Of a DNA stretch of 64,000 nt, positions 27,334 to 36,386 are shown piece by piece. Every line of letters starts with the position of its first letter. Positions within the stretch are counted from its first letter, which is position 1. A model generated the notes under the pieces. That model ran no database searches and had not been told where the DNA came from. It worked only from the letters and a program-made list of their open reading frames with translations. Position numbers and translations under genes: made by a program. Source of the DNA: Clostridium algifaecis (GTDB lineage Bacteria > Bacillota > Clostridia > Clostridiales > Clostridiaceae); contig NZ_JAGGLM010000001.1 of NCBI RefSeq assembly GCF_017874415.1, positions 62,001-126,000 of the forward strand. Reading direction: 5' to 3'.

Positions 27334-27930
27334 GTGATGGAAGAAATTATAATAAAAGATTTATATAAGTATTATGGCGATAACAAGGTATTCTATAATT
27401 TGAATTTGAAATTTACGAAGGGCAAGATTACTATGGTACTCGGACCGTCCGGTTGTGGTAAAACTACTCTTTTGAATATAATAGCAGGTATAGATAAAAA
27501 TTATAGCGGGCAGGTTAGAGTAAATAGAAAGAATATATCTTATGTATTTCAGGAGGATAGGCTTATTCCAAACTTAAGTGTATTTGAAAATGTTGCTTTT
27601 GTAATTAAGTCAGGCGAAAAAAGAAAAGATATAGACAGTATTGTAAACAAGTATCTGGAAATGGTTCAACTTGAGGAGTATGGAGATAAATTTCCAGATG
27701 AATTAAGTGGAGGAATGAAAAGAAGGGTGGCACTTGCTAGAGCTCTTGCATATAATGGTGATTTAATACTTATGGACGAGCCATTTAAAGGACTTGACTT
27801 TGAATTGAAAAATAAAATTATGGATAAGTTTTTACAAATTCAAATGGAGAAAAAAAGAACTGTAATAATTGTAACCCATGATAAAGAAGAAGCTCAAAAA
27901 TTGGGAGATATGATTTATTCATTAGATTAA
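27334..27930 (+). CDS. ABC transporter ATPase (SsuB/TauB type)
   Basis: This cytosolic ATPase of 198 residues has Walker A GPSGCGKTT, Q-loop VFQEDRLIP, signature LSGGMKRRVALARAL, Walker B LILMDEPFKGLD and H-loop VTHDKEEA. It is about 40-50 residues shorter than typical SsuB/TauB, ending soon after the H-loop, but all catalytic parts are present. GGGAG lies 7 nt before GTG 27334 and 10 nt before ATG 27337. The last codon and stop lie within a 50-bp palindrome. Confidence 0.92.
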   Translation: MMEEIIIKDLYKYYGDNKVFYNLNLKFTKGKITMVLGPSGCGKTTLLNIIAGIDKNYSGQVRVNRKNISYVFQEDRLIPNLSVFENVAFVIKSGEKRKDIDSIVNKYLEMVQLEEYGDKFPDELSGGMKRRVALARALAYNGDLILMDEPFKGLDFELKNKIMDKFLQIQMEKKRTVIIVTHDKEEAQKLGDMIYSLD

Positions 27931-27970
27931 TGACGTTAAATTAATATTAATTTAACGTCATTAATCTAAT
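27921..27970. terminator. 50-bp perfect palindrome at convergent stops
   Basis: The half-site begins ATTAGATTAATGACGTTAAA and the second half is its exact reverse complement, with centre at 27945/27946. It contains the final codons and TAA of the ABC ATPase gene and of the opposing NlpC/P60 gene. As RNA it would fold into a 25-bp stem, less a small turn, in either direction. Confidence 0.75.
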
Positions 27971-28720
27971 TGGAATATATCCATTTTTTATCAATTTATT
28001 TTTAAATCTAGTATCTTCCCGTGCTACTGGTATAGGTTGAAAAGGTACTAGAGTTTTTATATTTTGTTCATATACATTTAATTTGTTGCTATTTTTAGAA
28101 TCTGTACTGTCATAGATCATAATGTGTCCTTCACCTTTTCCATTATCAAAGAGAAGTGCATCTCCAGGCTTTAAGTCATTCCACGAAATTTGATTTATAG
28201 CTTTTCCGTCTATTTTATCATGATGTTTAACTGAATTTAATAAAGAAAGTGTAGTTTGTCTCTTTATTCCCCAGCAGGTGCTGACAAATCCAGAACAATC
28301 ATTTCCATATAAAATTTTGCTCCCATTTATATTTGATAAAAAGTCACTAATCGAGGATACCTGATACATAGACATACTATATGGTATTCCATGATATGTT
28401 TTTCCTTTAATGAATATGTAAGGACTATATTTATCTTTTAAATTATATTTTGGAGTCCACGTTACTTCAACCATTTGTTTTGCCATGTTTATTACTTCAT
28501 TTCTTGTAAGAGTATTTGTAGAAGTATTCTGTTTTGATATGTCTTGTTTACTATAGTATATATCTTTACTGCTCAGTGAAAAAGGAGCTGGATTTGCAGA
28601 AGTGTTTGTATCGTTGGCATTTTTTATATTGTGACTGGATATAAAAGAGAGTATTAATAATACTAATATCAATCCTGAAAAAATATTTATCATTATCTTG
28701 ATGTACTTAAATATAATCAT
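27947..28720 (-). CDS. Membrane-anchored NlpC/P60-type cysteine peptidase-like protein
   Basis: This protein of about 257 residues starts with one membrane-spanning segment (IFSGLILVLLILSFISS) acting as signal or anchor, then a Ser/Thr/Asn-rich linker. The C-terminal half is a papain-like NlpC/P60-type domain: Cys in GNDCSGFVSTCWG, GDALLFDNGKGEGHIMIYD supplying His, and a later Asn/Gln-like polar residue. It is probably a peptidoglycan-cutting or amidase enzyme at the cell surface. ATG 28720 follows AGGGAG by 9 nt; two upstream in-frame ATGs overlap or precede that site. It is monocistronic. Confidence 0.78.
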   Translation of the reverse strand: MIIFKYIKIMINIFSGLILVLLILSFISSHNIKNANDTNTSANPAPFSLSSKDIYYSKQDISKQNTSTNTLTRNEVINMAKQMVEVTWTPKYNLKDKYSPYIFIKGKTYHGIPYSMSMYQVSSISDFLSNINGSKILYGNDCSGFVSTCWGIKRQTTLSLLNSVKHHDKIDGKAINQISWNDLKPGDALLFDNGKGEGHIMIYDSTDSKNSNKLNVYEQNIKTLVPFQPIPVAREDTRFKNKLIKNGYIPIRLMTLN

Positions 28721-28907
28721 TATTTTCATCTCCCTGTGTATTTTCAATAATATATTATATTAATTATTCAGGTAATATATTATTGAAAAATTATTTTCTT
28801 TTTGTTCCTAAACTTGTATTTTCAGAATATCCTTATATTAAGGAACAAATAGAATTTTTGATTTAGGTGTAATTTATAATAAAACAATGCCTAAGGGGGA
28901 ATTAACA

Positions 28908-31211
28908 ATGAAAAGGGAATTGAAACCTGATGAAGTTATCTATAATTTTAATGTAAAAGATATAGATTTAGATAATAACATTGAAGATAATTATGAATAT
29001 AGTGATATATATGCAAAGATAAAAACAGCATTAAGTATAAATAAGGAAGGATATAATTTATATATAATAGATGATTTTTCAAAAGATAAATTGAAGAATA
29101 TAGAAAACTATGTATATAAATTTATCAAAAATAATGGAATGCAGGACATATGTTATGTTATTTATGATGACATAAAAAAGCCAAGAGTTTTATTTTTAAA
29201 ATATGGTTATGGAAAAAAATTAAAGGATATTGTTGAGAAAATTCAAAAATTTTATTATAAGATTACTTATGAATTTTATAATGTGGCTCAAGGTGAAAAA
29301 GATTCTATTATACAATCCATCCATACTAAGAAAAAGCAATTGATAAATGAATTGATAACAATGTCCAAAAAGGAAAAATTCAACTTAAAATCCACAGATG
29401 ACGGTTTTATATTTGTTCCTATTAAAGATGATGGAAGCTTGATGAATGAAAATGACTATAATATGCTGAATATAAATGAAAAAGAAAATATACTAAATAA
29501 GGTGAATTTATTAAAAGTTACTTCTCAAAAAATACTTGACAAGCTAAAAAATATAGAATTAGTTGAAATTGAAAAAATAAAAATAATCATGGATAACTAC
29601 TACATGAAAAAAAGAAGTGCTTTAAATAATAACTATTTCCAGATGTTCAAAGATAATAAAACTGTTATGGATTTTTTAAATTATATATGTAAAAGTATGG
29701 AGAAAAAAATAGAGAGTATATACTCAATAAGTTTTGATGATGATGAAAGCGCAATAAAGAGCATAATATTAAAATACTCTGTTAATGTTCTTGTAGATAA
29801 TAGTAATATTAGCGAGCCACCAATAATATTTGAAGAAGATCCAAGTCTGTCTAATTTACTTGGAGACATAGAATATGAGAATAAGAATGGTGGCTATATA
29901 ACAAATATGAATTTTATAAAGCCAGGTTCTATTTTAAAGGCAAATGGAGGTTGTCTTATACTCAATATGAATAGTCTTTTGAACAATCCAAATTCATATT
30001 ATTATTTAAAGAAAGCCCTCCTGAGTGGTAAAGTAAAGCTTGATTATAAACGTGGATATCTGGAAATGATATCTTTAAGCGGATTGAATCCGGAACCTGT
30101 AAGGTTTAATGAAAAAATAATACTTATAGGTGATTACAATACGTATAATTTCCTTTATAATTATGATCATGATTTTAAAAAAATATTTAAAATTAGAGCT
30201 GAATACAATCCGATCCTGGATATAGATGAAAATACTAAAAAAGAGTTCTTAAAAAAAATTATTTATATGTGCAGTCATAACAAGCTCAAACCTATTACAG
30301 ATAACGGACTTAGAGAAATTGCAAAAATTTTTTCGAGAAAGGCAGAAAATAGAGGTAAGCTATTTATAGACGATTGTGAAATGGAGAAGATACTTACAAT
30401 TTCAAATGATAGTGCTGTAGAAAATAATAGGGATTATATAGAGGTTAAGGATATTGAGAATACATTTTGCAAAAATGAAATAATAGACAAACAAATAGAT
30501 GATGTATATATAGAAAATCAAATATTTATAGATATATCAGGTAAGAAGGTTGGACAGGTAAATGCACTTTCGATTTTAAATACAGGTTATTTTGTTTTTG
30601 GAAAACCTATAAAAATGACATGTTCTTGTGTAAAAGGAGAGGGAAATATATTTGATGTACAGAGGGAGAGCAATCTTTCAGGTAAAATTCACAATAAGGC
30701 AATAAGTACAATAAATGGATATATAAACAGTTTGCTTGGAGGATATAGTAAACTACCTGTAAATTTTCACTTGAACTTTGAACAGGTTTATGGAAGTGTG
30801 GATGGGGATAGTGCATCTGTAGCAGAGGTAATAGCTATTATATCTTCAGTTTCAAAAATAGGTATAAAGCAGAATATAGCTGTTACAGGTTCTATAAATC
30901 AATTCGGAAAGGTTCAGCCGGTGGGCGGCGTCAATGATAAAATAGAAGGATTTTTTAATGTGTGTAAGGTACTTGGAGGTACTAATGGAAAAGGGGTTCT
31001 TATTCCTGAATCCAATATAAGCAGTCTTGCTTTAAAAAATGAAGTTGAAGAAGAAATAAAAAATGGAAAATTTCATATATATTCTATGGAAACTGTGGAA
31101 GATGCGGTAGATATCTTGATGGGCGACGAAAATGTTGACTTTGATATTGTACTTCATGAAATTAAAAATGAATGTAGAAAATATAGTATGAATAAACCCA
31201 GAAAACATTAA
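28908..31211 (+). CDS. Lon-family protease with degenerate ATPase (LonC / YcbZ-like)
   Basis: This protein of 767 residues has an AAA_32-type N-terminal region and a C-terminal Lon (S16) protease domain. The catalytic Ser is in DGDSASVAE and Lys in GGVNDKIEGFF (Ser-Lys dyad). The block KANGGCLILNMNSLL and the start of the protease domain (IFIDISGKKVGQVNALSILN) match E. coli YcbZ. No Walker A is seen: at the usual place the sequence reads LYIIDDFSKDKLKNIE. A coiled-coil insert spans about residues 135-215. It may therefore be ATP-independent like Meiothermus LonC, or depend on partner proteins. ATG 28908 has AAGGGGGA 7 nt upstream. Confidence 0.82.
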   Translation: MKRELKPDEVIYNFNVKDIDLDNNIEDNYEYSDIYAKIKTALSINKEGYNLYIIDDFSKDKLKNIENYVYKFIKNNGMQDICYVIYDDIKKPRVLFLKYGYGKKLKDIVEKIQKFYYKITYEFYNVAQGEKDSIIQSIHTKKKQLINELITMSKKEKFNLKSTDDGFIFVPIKDDGSLMNENDYNMLNINEKENILNKVNLLKVTSQKILDKLKNIELVEIEKIKIIMDNYYMKKRSALNNNYFQMFKDNKTVMDFLNYICKSMEKKIESIYSISFDDDESAIKSIILKYSVNVLVDNSNISEPPIIFEEDPSLSNLLGDIEYENKNGGYITNMNFIKPGSILKANGGCLILNMNSLLNNPNSYYYLKKALLSGKVKLDYKRGYLEMISLSGLNPEPVRFNEKIILIGDYNTYNFLYNYDHDFKKIFKIRAEYNPILDIDENTKKEFLKKIIYMCSHNKLKPITDNGLREIAKIFSRKAENRGKLFIDDCEMEKILTISNDSAVENNRDYIEVKDIENTFCKNEIIDKQIDDVYIENQIFIDISGKKVGQVNALSILNTGYFVFGKPIKMTCSCVKGEGNIFDVQRESNLSGKIHNKAISTINGYINSLLGGYSKLPVNFHLNFEQVYGSVDGDSASVAEVIAIISSVSKIGIKQNIAVTGSINQFGKVQPVGGVNDKIEGFFNVCKVLGGTNGKGVLIPESNISSLALKNEVEEEIKNGKFHIYSMETVEDAVDILMGDENVDFDIVLHEIKNECRKYSMNKPRKH

Positions 31212-31232
31212 AGTAATAATGAATAGCTTACA

Positions 31233-31276
31233 AAATAAAGTTCACAATTAAAATAAACTAATTGTGAACTTTATTT
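31233..31276. terminator. Bidirectional terminator, perfect 18-bp stem
   Basis: AAATAAAGTTCACAATTA pairs exactly with TAATTGTGAACTTTATTT across 8 nt. It lies between the Lon-like gene and the convergent ychF gene, with A/T-rich flanks on both sides. Confidence 0.85.
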
Positions 31277-31294
31277 ATAAAATTTGTAAACAAA

Positions 31295-32395
31295 TTAAAC
31301 GTTAAATCTAAAGTTTACTACATCTCCATCCTGCATTACATAGTCCTTGCCTTCAAGTCTAAAATAACCCTTTTCTTTGGCAACTGCTTCGGATCCAGAT
31401 TCCACGAGTTTTTCATAGGAAACTATTTCTGCTCTTATAAAACCTTTTTCTATGTCGGAATGGATTTTTCCGGCGGCTTTTGGAGCTTTTGTTCCATTTA
31501 TTATTGTCCATGCTCGTACTTCTTTAACTCCTGCAGTTAAAAAGCTTATGAGACCTAAAAGTTTATAGCTGGCGTTTATTAATTTATCAAGTCCTGCTTC
31601 ATCTAGACCGTATTCTTCAAGCATTTCAGACTTTTCATCATCTTCAAGAGTGGAGAGTTCCTCTTCAATTTTTGCAGATATAGTTATTACTTCTGCATTT
31701 TCCGTTTTAGCATAATCTTTTACTTCTTTAACAAATTTATTATCGCCATTACCTGACATTAAATCATCTTCTGAAATATTTGCTACATATAATACAGGCT
31801 TTGTAGTAAGTAAAAAATAGCCTTTAACTATTTCATCTTCATCTTCTGTGAGCTCTAGAGTTCTAACCGGTTTTCCATCCTCTAATTGCTTCTTTACTTT
31901 AAGCATTAGTTCATACTCTGCTTTTGCACTTTTATCTGCACCACTTTTGGCGAGCTTTACTATTTTTTCTATTCTCCTGTCCATTACTTCTATATCTGAA
32001 AATATTAGTTCCAAATTTATAGTTTCAATATCACGAATAGGATCTATAGAACCTTCTACATGAACTATATTTTCATCTTCAAAACATCTTACGACATGGA
32101 CTATGGCTTCAACTTCTCTTATATGGGATAAAAATTTATTTCCAAGTCCTTCACCTTTGCTGGCACCTTTTACGAGACCTGCTATGTCGTAAAATTCTAT
32201 AGCGGTATATACTTTTTTTTGAGCTGTATACATTTTTTCAAGTACATCAAGTCTTTTATCTGGAACACTTACTACACCTACATTTGGCTCTATGGTACAA
32301 AAAGGGTAATTTGCAGATTCAGCTCCTGCCTTTGTTATTGCGTTAAATAGGGTACTTTTGCCTACGTTTGGCAGACCCACAATTCCAAGTTTCAT
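31295..32395 (-). CDS. ychF: YchF, Obg-family ATPase/GTPase
   Basis: This 366-residue ribosome-associated nucleotidase has G1 GLPNVGKSTLFNAITKA, G2/G3 YPFCTIEPNVGVV and DIAGLVKGASKGEGLGN, and the NxxE motif (NISEDD) in place of NKxD, which is the sign of ATP preference. The TGS domain forms the last 85 residues (TIINGTKAPKAAGKIHSDIEKGFIRAEI shown in part). YchF acts in oxidative-stress and translation control. AAAGGATG precedes the ATG. It is transcribed alone, divergent from the cell-division operon. Confidence 0.95.
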   Translation of the reverse strand: MKLGIVGLPNVGKSTLFNAITKAGAESANYPFCTIEPNVGVVSVPDKRLDVLEKMYTAQKKVYTAIEFYDIAGLVKGASKGEGLGNKFLSHIREVEAIVHVVRCFEDENIVHVEGSIDPIRDIETINLELIFSDIEVMDRRIEKIVKLAKSGADKSAKAEYELMLKVKKQLEDGKPVRTLELTEDEDEIVKGYFLLTTKPVLYVANISEDDLMSGNGDNKFVKEVKDYAKTENAEVITISAKIEEELSTLEDDEKSEMLEEYGLDEAGLDKLINASYKLLGLISFLTAGVKEVRAWTIINGTKAPKAAGKIHSDIEKGFIRAEIVSYEKLVESGSEAVAKEKGYFRLEGKDYVMQDGDVVNFRFNV

Positions 32396-32538
32396 CTATG
32401 TACATCCTTTCTTATATATCTTATATAAAATTCATTTTAAATTATACTCTACAAAATGCAGTATTTCAATAAATGTCATGCCTATGGAATATTCTGTAAA
32501 TTGAATTTATTATGAGCAAATATTAAATTAAATTTAGT

Positions 32539-32567
32539 TTGTTTAAAAAAAATATTAAAATTATATA
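32539..32567 (+). promoter_or_regulatory. Possible promoter of the division/cell-wall operon
   Basis: TTGTTT (32539-32544), 17 bp and TATATA (32562-32567) lie about 85 bp upstream of rsmH. The match is fair only, and an AT-rich background makes chance likely. There is no mraZ gene or MraZ-box-like repeat series here. Confidence 0.35.
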
Positions 32568-32651
32568 AAAAGCAGGAATTTTTATGTTAATATAGAATAA
32601 GTAAAATTAGATAAAAACGGGTTTTTAATATAGCTTAATGGAGGAGACTTT

Positions 32652-33581
32652 ATGGAATTTAAACATATACCTGTACTTTTAAATGAGACTATAGATAATC
32701 TTGATATAAAAAAAGATGGAATATACGTTGATTGTACCTTAGGCGGTGGAGGACATTCAAAAGAAATATTGAAGAAACTTGGCGGTACCGGTAGACTTAT
32801 AGGAATTGACCAGGACAGTGATGCAATAAAAGCAGCGCAGGAAAAGCTTAAGGAATTTAACAATGTAACGTATGTTCATGACAATTTTTATAATATAGAT
32901 AGTATATTAAATGAATTGAATATTGAAAAAGTAGATGGAGTGCTTATGGATATAGGAGTTTCTTCATACCAGATAGACAAGGCTGAGCGCGGATTTAGCT
33001 ACATGAAAGATGCACCTTTAGATATGAGAATGGATTTGGATCAAAGTTTAACTGCGTATGATGTAGTTAATAAATATGAATTAGATGATATAGCCAGAGT
33101 TATAAAGGATTATGGAGAAGATAGATTTTCAAAGAGAATAGCAAAATTTATAGTGGAGGAGAGAGAAAAATCTCCTATTAAAACTACATTTGAACTTGTA
33201 GATATAATAAGGAAAGCAATACCTATGAAATTTCAAAAGGATGGTCATCCTGCAAAAAGAACTTTTCAAGCTATAAGAATCGAAGTAAACGGAGAACTTA
33301 AAATACTTGACAAATCAGTTGAGGATAGCGTTAATAGGCTTAAGGTGGGTGGAAGAATTGCAGTTATAACTTTTCATTCACTAGAGGATAGAAAAATTAA
33401 AGTTAAGTTTAAAAAATTAGAGAATCCATGTACATGTCCACCTGATTTTCCTGTGTGTGTTTGTGGAAAAATTCCACTCATAAAAATTATAAATAAAAAA
33501 CCAATAGAACCTACAGACAGCGAAAAAGATATGAATGCAAGGAGTAGAAGTGCCAAGCTTAGAGTGGCAGAGAAAATTTAG
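32652..33581 (+). CDS. rsmH: 16S rRNA (cytosine1402-N4)-methyltransferase
   Basis: This SAM-dependent enzyme of 309 residues (MraW) methylates N4 of C1402 in the ribosomal P site. The family opening [16 protein letters not shown] motif [21 protein letters not shown], and [15 protein letters not shown] are present, as is the late [21 protein letters not shown] ribosome site precedes the ATG. It opens the dcw-type operon; ftsL follows 27 bp later. Confidence 0.97.
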   Translation: MEFKHIPVLLNETIDNLDIKKDGIYVDCTLGGGGHSKEILKKLGGTGRLIGIDQDSDAIKAAQEKLKEFNNVTYVHDNFYNIDSILNELNIEKVDGVLMDIGVSSYQIDKAERGFSYMKDAPLDMRMDLDQSLTAYDVVNKYELDDIARVIKDYGEDRFSKRIAKFIVEEREKSPIKTTFELVDIIRKAIPMKFQKDGHPAKRTFQAIRIEVNGELKILDKSVEDSVNRLKVGGRIAVITFHSLEDRKIKVKFKKLENPCTCPPDFPVCVCGKIPLIKIINKKPIEPTDSEKDMNARSRSAKLRVAEKI

Positions 33582-33608
33582 TTCTAAAGTTTGAGTGAGG
33601 TGAATAAA

Positions 33609-34073
33609 GTGATAGTGATGAATGAAGACAAAATTGTAAATGGGAATAATGCTATACAGCCCGAATATACTGAAGAAAAGAGAATAGTAAAGAGAAAACG
33701 AACTAATAAAAATAAAGTTAGAAATAAATTAAGAGTTATAAGAAATATTGGAATAATTTTTATAATTGGCATAATACTTATATCTAGATATTCTGCTATA
33801 TACAATATGCAGATGGAATTAAATTCTACTCAGAACAGGATAGAAAATTTAAATACAGAAAATGGGAACTTGATGGTCGAACTTGTAAAATATAATAATT
33901 TACAATATATAGAGGATAATGCGATAAACAAGCTGCATATGATTCAGCCATCTAAAGCCTCAGTTGTTTATGTGGATTTAAATAAGTCAATTGTAAAACA
34001 GGAAACATCGGATAAAAATAATAAAAAATTTAATACAGTTTTAAATAAGCTAAAGCAATTTAAATGGAGGTAA
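33609..34073 (+). CDS. ftsL: Cell division protein FtsL-like
   Basis: This bitopic protein of about 154 residues has a basic cytoplasmic N-terminus (EEKRIVKRKRTNKNKVRNK), one membrane helix (IGIIFIIGIILISRYSAIY) and an extracytoplasmic coiled coil (MELNSTQNRIENLNTENGNLMVEL). That is the FtsL/DivIC architecture. It joins DivIB and the PBP at the septum. GTG 33609 follows GAGGTGA (33597-33603); a TTG at 33591 would overlap it. Identity rests on architecture and position between rsmH and the PBP gene. Confidence 0.82.
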   Translation: MIVMNEDKIVNGNNAIQPEYTEEKRIVKRKRTNKNKVRNKLRVIRNIGIIFIIGIILISRYSAIYNMQMELNSTQNRIENLNTENGNLMVELVKYNNLQYIEDNAINKLHMIQPSKASVVYVDLNKSIVKQETSDKNNKKFNTVLNKLKQFKWR

Positions 34074-34079
34074 AAGTAA

Positions 34080-36272
34080 TTGTCTAAAAATGAATACAGA
34101 GATAAAGTTATAATAAGAAAAAGGATGATAATAGTTTTTAGCTTTTTATTTATAACTTTTCTTCTGCTGGTAAGTAGGATGATTTACATAATGATTTATA
34201 AATCACCTAAACTTAAAACTATGGCAGTGGCTCAATGGACAAGTGATGTAAAAATTGATGCTAAAAGAGGTAGAATTTTAGACAGGAACAACAATGAACT
34301 AGCTATAAGTGCTAATGTGTACAGGGTAGACCTGGATATGAATACGTTAAGAGACACAATGAAAGAAAAAAAGCTTTCAAGTGAGCAGGTATCATCAATG
34401 ATTGCAACTTCACTTTCAATGGATAAAAGTGATGTTTTAAAAATTCTAAATAAGAAACTTCCGGGAGGACTTCCACTAGGTTCTGCCACTTTAAAGAGAA
34501 GAATAGAAAAAAGTGAGGCAGATAAAGTAAGAAATCTAAAATTAAATGGGATACTGATATCTGCAGATACAAAACGGTATTATCCAAATAATAATTTCCT
34601 ATCGCATGTTATTGGACATACTAATTCTGATGGTACAGGACTTACAGGGGTTGAGCTTTATTACAACAAACAGCTTTCAGGTACTCCAGGTAGAAGAATT
34701 ACTGAGACAGATAGCAAAAGCAAAGATTTACCTGACACTATTTCAGAATTTACAAAGCCTGTAGATGGAAATGACTTAGTATTGACAATTGACAGTATGA
34801 TACAGCACTTTGCAGAAAAAACAGCAGAACAGGCTTTAAAGGATAATAAAGCCAAAGCTGTAAGCATAGTGGTAATGAATCCTGAAAATGGAGAAATTCT
34901 GGCTATGGTCAATAAACCTGACTATAATCCAAATGATCCATGGCAGGAAGGAAAATCCTATGCTGAACTTCAAAAAACATGGAGAAACAGAGCTGTAAGC
35001 GATACTTTTGAACCAGGTTCCATATTTAAAGTTGTAACAGCTGATACTGCACTTGAAACAGATTCTGTTGATGTAAATAATGATACATTTGCATGTGATG
35101 GGAGCATTACTATAGGAAACAGAACCATACACTGCTGGAAACGTACAGGTCATGGTACTGAAACATTTTCAGACATACTTAAAAATTCATGCAATGTAGG
35201 ATTTGCACAGCTTGGAAAGAAAATAGGGAAGGAAAAGCTAAATGAGTATATACATAAATTTGGCTTTGGACAGAAAACTGGCATAGATCTTCCAGGAGAG
35301 GCAAAGGGAATTGTAAAAAGTACACAGAATATAAGTGATATAGATTTGGCTACCATATCTTTTGGACAGGCAAATACTGTAACTGCAATTCAATATTTAA
35401 AGGCTTTTAATACTGTAGCAAATGGTGGATATTTTATAACGCCTCATGTTATGAAAGAAATAGATCATTATGATGATAACAGTAATCAGGAGATAGTTGA
35501 TAAAAAGTATGATCTTTCGGGTAAAAACAAACAAAAAATATTGGACTCTGCAAAAGCAGCACAGCTGAGAGGATATCTGGAGAGAGTAGTTTCAGAAGGT
35601 GGAGGAAAAAATGCCTTTATAGATGGTTATCATATAGCAGGAAAAACTGGAACCGCTCAAAAGGCGGGAGTTGGAGGATATCAGTCTGGAAAATATGTGG
35701 CTTCCTTTGCCGGTATGGCACCTTCAAGTAATCCTAAAATTACACTCCTTGTGTCTATAGATGAGCCTGATCCTTCAAATTATTATGCAGGGCAGACAGC
35801 AGCTCCGGCAGCTAAACAGCTTTTTAGCGATATATTCAACTATCTTTCAATAAAGAGTGATGCAAGTTCTCAGGAAATCGCAAAAAGTATGCTTAAAAAT
35901 GTAGTTATCCCTGATGTAAGAGGAATGAAGTCATCTGATGCACAAAATGCACTCAAACAATTGAATTTAGTTCCAGAGTCTGATAATAAGGGAGAATATG
36001 TGGTGGATATGAATCCTAAACCAGGTTATACAGTTAAAGAGGGAAGCAAGATATTACTTTACACTTCACAAAGTGCAGACTATAATAAAGTAGTGACAGT
36101 TCCTGATGTAAGAGGTACAACTACGGACAGTGCAAACAGTGTGTTCAATAGTTTGGGATTAAAGGCAAACTTTGATGAAAAAGGAATGGTAGATGAACAG
36201 AGTGTAGAACCCGGTAAAGAAGTTCAGAAGGGTACTACTATAAATCTTCATGCAGAAATACTTGGAGATTAG
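34080..36272 (+). CDS. spoVD: Class B penicillin-binding protein with PASTA domains (SpoVD/FtsI type)
   Basis: This 730-residue septal or spore-cortex transpeptidase has an N-terminal membrane anchor (~residues 15-38), a PBP dimerisation domain, and a transpeptidase domain. The active-site Ser is in PGSIFK (SxxK), the SxN motif in KNSCNVGFAQ, and the KTG motif in AGKTGTAQKAG. Two PASTA repeats form the C-terminus, starting at VIPDVRGMKSSDAQ and VTVPDVRGTTTDSA. The start is TTG 34080, 9 nt after TGGAGG. It lies 7 bp after ftsL. Whether it serves vegetative septation, the cortex, or both is not visible. Confidence 0.92.
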   Translation: MSKNEYRDKVIIRKRMIIVFSFLFITFLLLVSRMIYIMIYKSPKLKTMAVAQWTSDVKIDAKRGRILDRNNNELAISANVYRVDLDMNTLRDTMKEKKLSSEQVSSMIATSLSMDKSDVLKILNKKLPGGLPLGSATLKRRIEKSEADKVRNLKLNGILISADTKRYYPNNNFLSHVIGHTNSDGTGLTGVELYYNKQLSGTPGRRITETDSKSKDLPDTISEFTKPVDGNDLVLTIDSMIQHFAEKTAEQALKDNKAKAVSIVVMNPENGEILAMVNKPDYNPNDPWQEGKSYAELQKTWRNRAVSDTFEPGSIFKVVTADTALETDSVDVNNDTFACDGSITIGNRTIHCWKRTGHGTETFSDILKNSCNVGFAQLGKKIGKEKLNEYIHKFGFGQKTGIDLPGEAKGIVKSTQNISDIDLATISFGQANTVTAIQYLKAFNTVANGGYFITPHVMKEIDHYDDNSNQEIVDKKYDLSGKNKQKILDSAKAAQLRGYLERVVSEGGGKNAFIDGYHIAGKTGTAQKAGVGGYQSGKYVASFAGMAPSSNPKITLLVSIDEPDPSNYYAGQTAAPAAKQLFSDIFNYLSIKSDASSQEIAKSMLKNVVIPDVRGMKSSDAQNALKQLNLVPESDNKGEYVVDMNPKPGYTVKEGSKILLYTSQSADYNKVVTVPDVRGTTTDSANSVFNSLGLKANFDEKGMVDEQSVEPGKEVQKGTTINLHAEILGD

Positions 36273-36277
36273 ATAAG

Positions 36278-36310
36278 GGCATGCAATACCACTGTTGGTT
36301 GTTGCATGCC
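36278..36310 (+). other. Strong hairpin between spoVD and murE
   Basis: GGCATGCAA pairs with TTGCATGCC, and inside it ACCA pairs with TGGT around the loop CTGT. No T-run follows, so it is not a normal terminator. It may stabilise or separate the mRNA segments for spoVD and murE. Confidence 0.6.
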
Positions 36311-36386
36311 AATGTTATGTAAATATGAATATAAATTTTTATAAAAAATTTTAATCCAATAATACTTAATTTGAGGGGTGTATAGC

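Noticed and set aside
28801-28849. TTTGTTCCT ... AGGAACAAA inverted repeat upstream of the Lon-like gene
   Set aside because: The arms are 9 bp with a 31-nt spacer and no second copy. Possibly an operator, but too little support to call.
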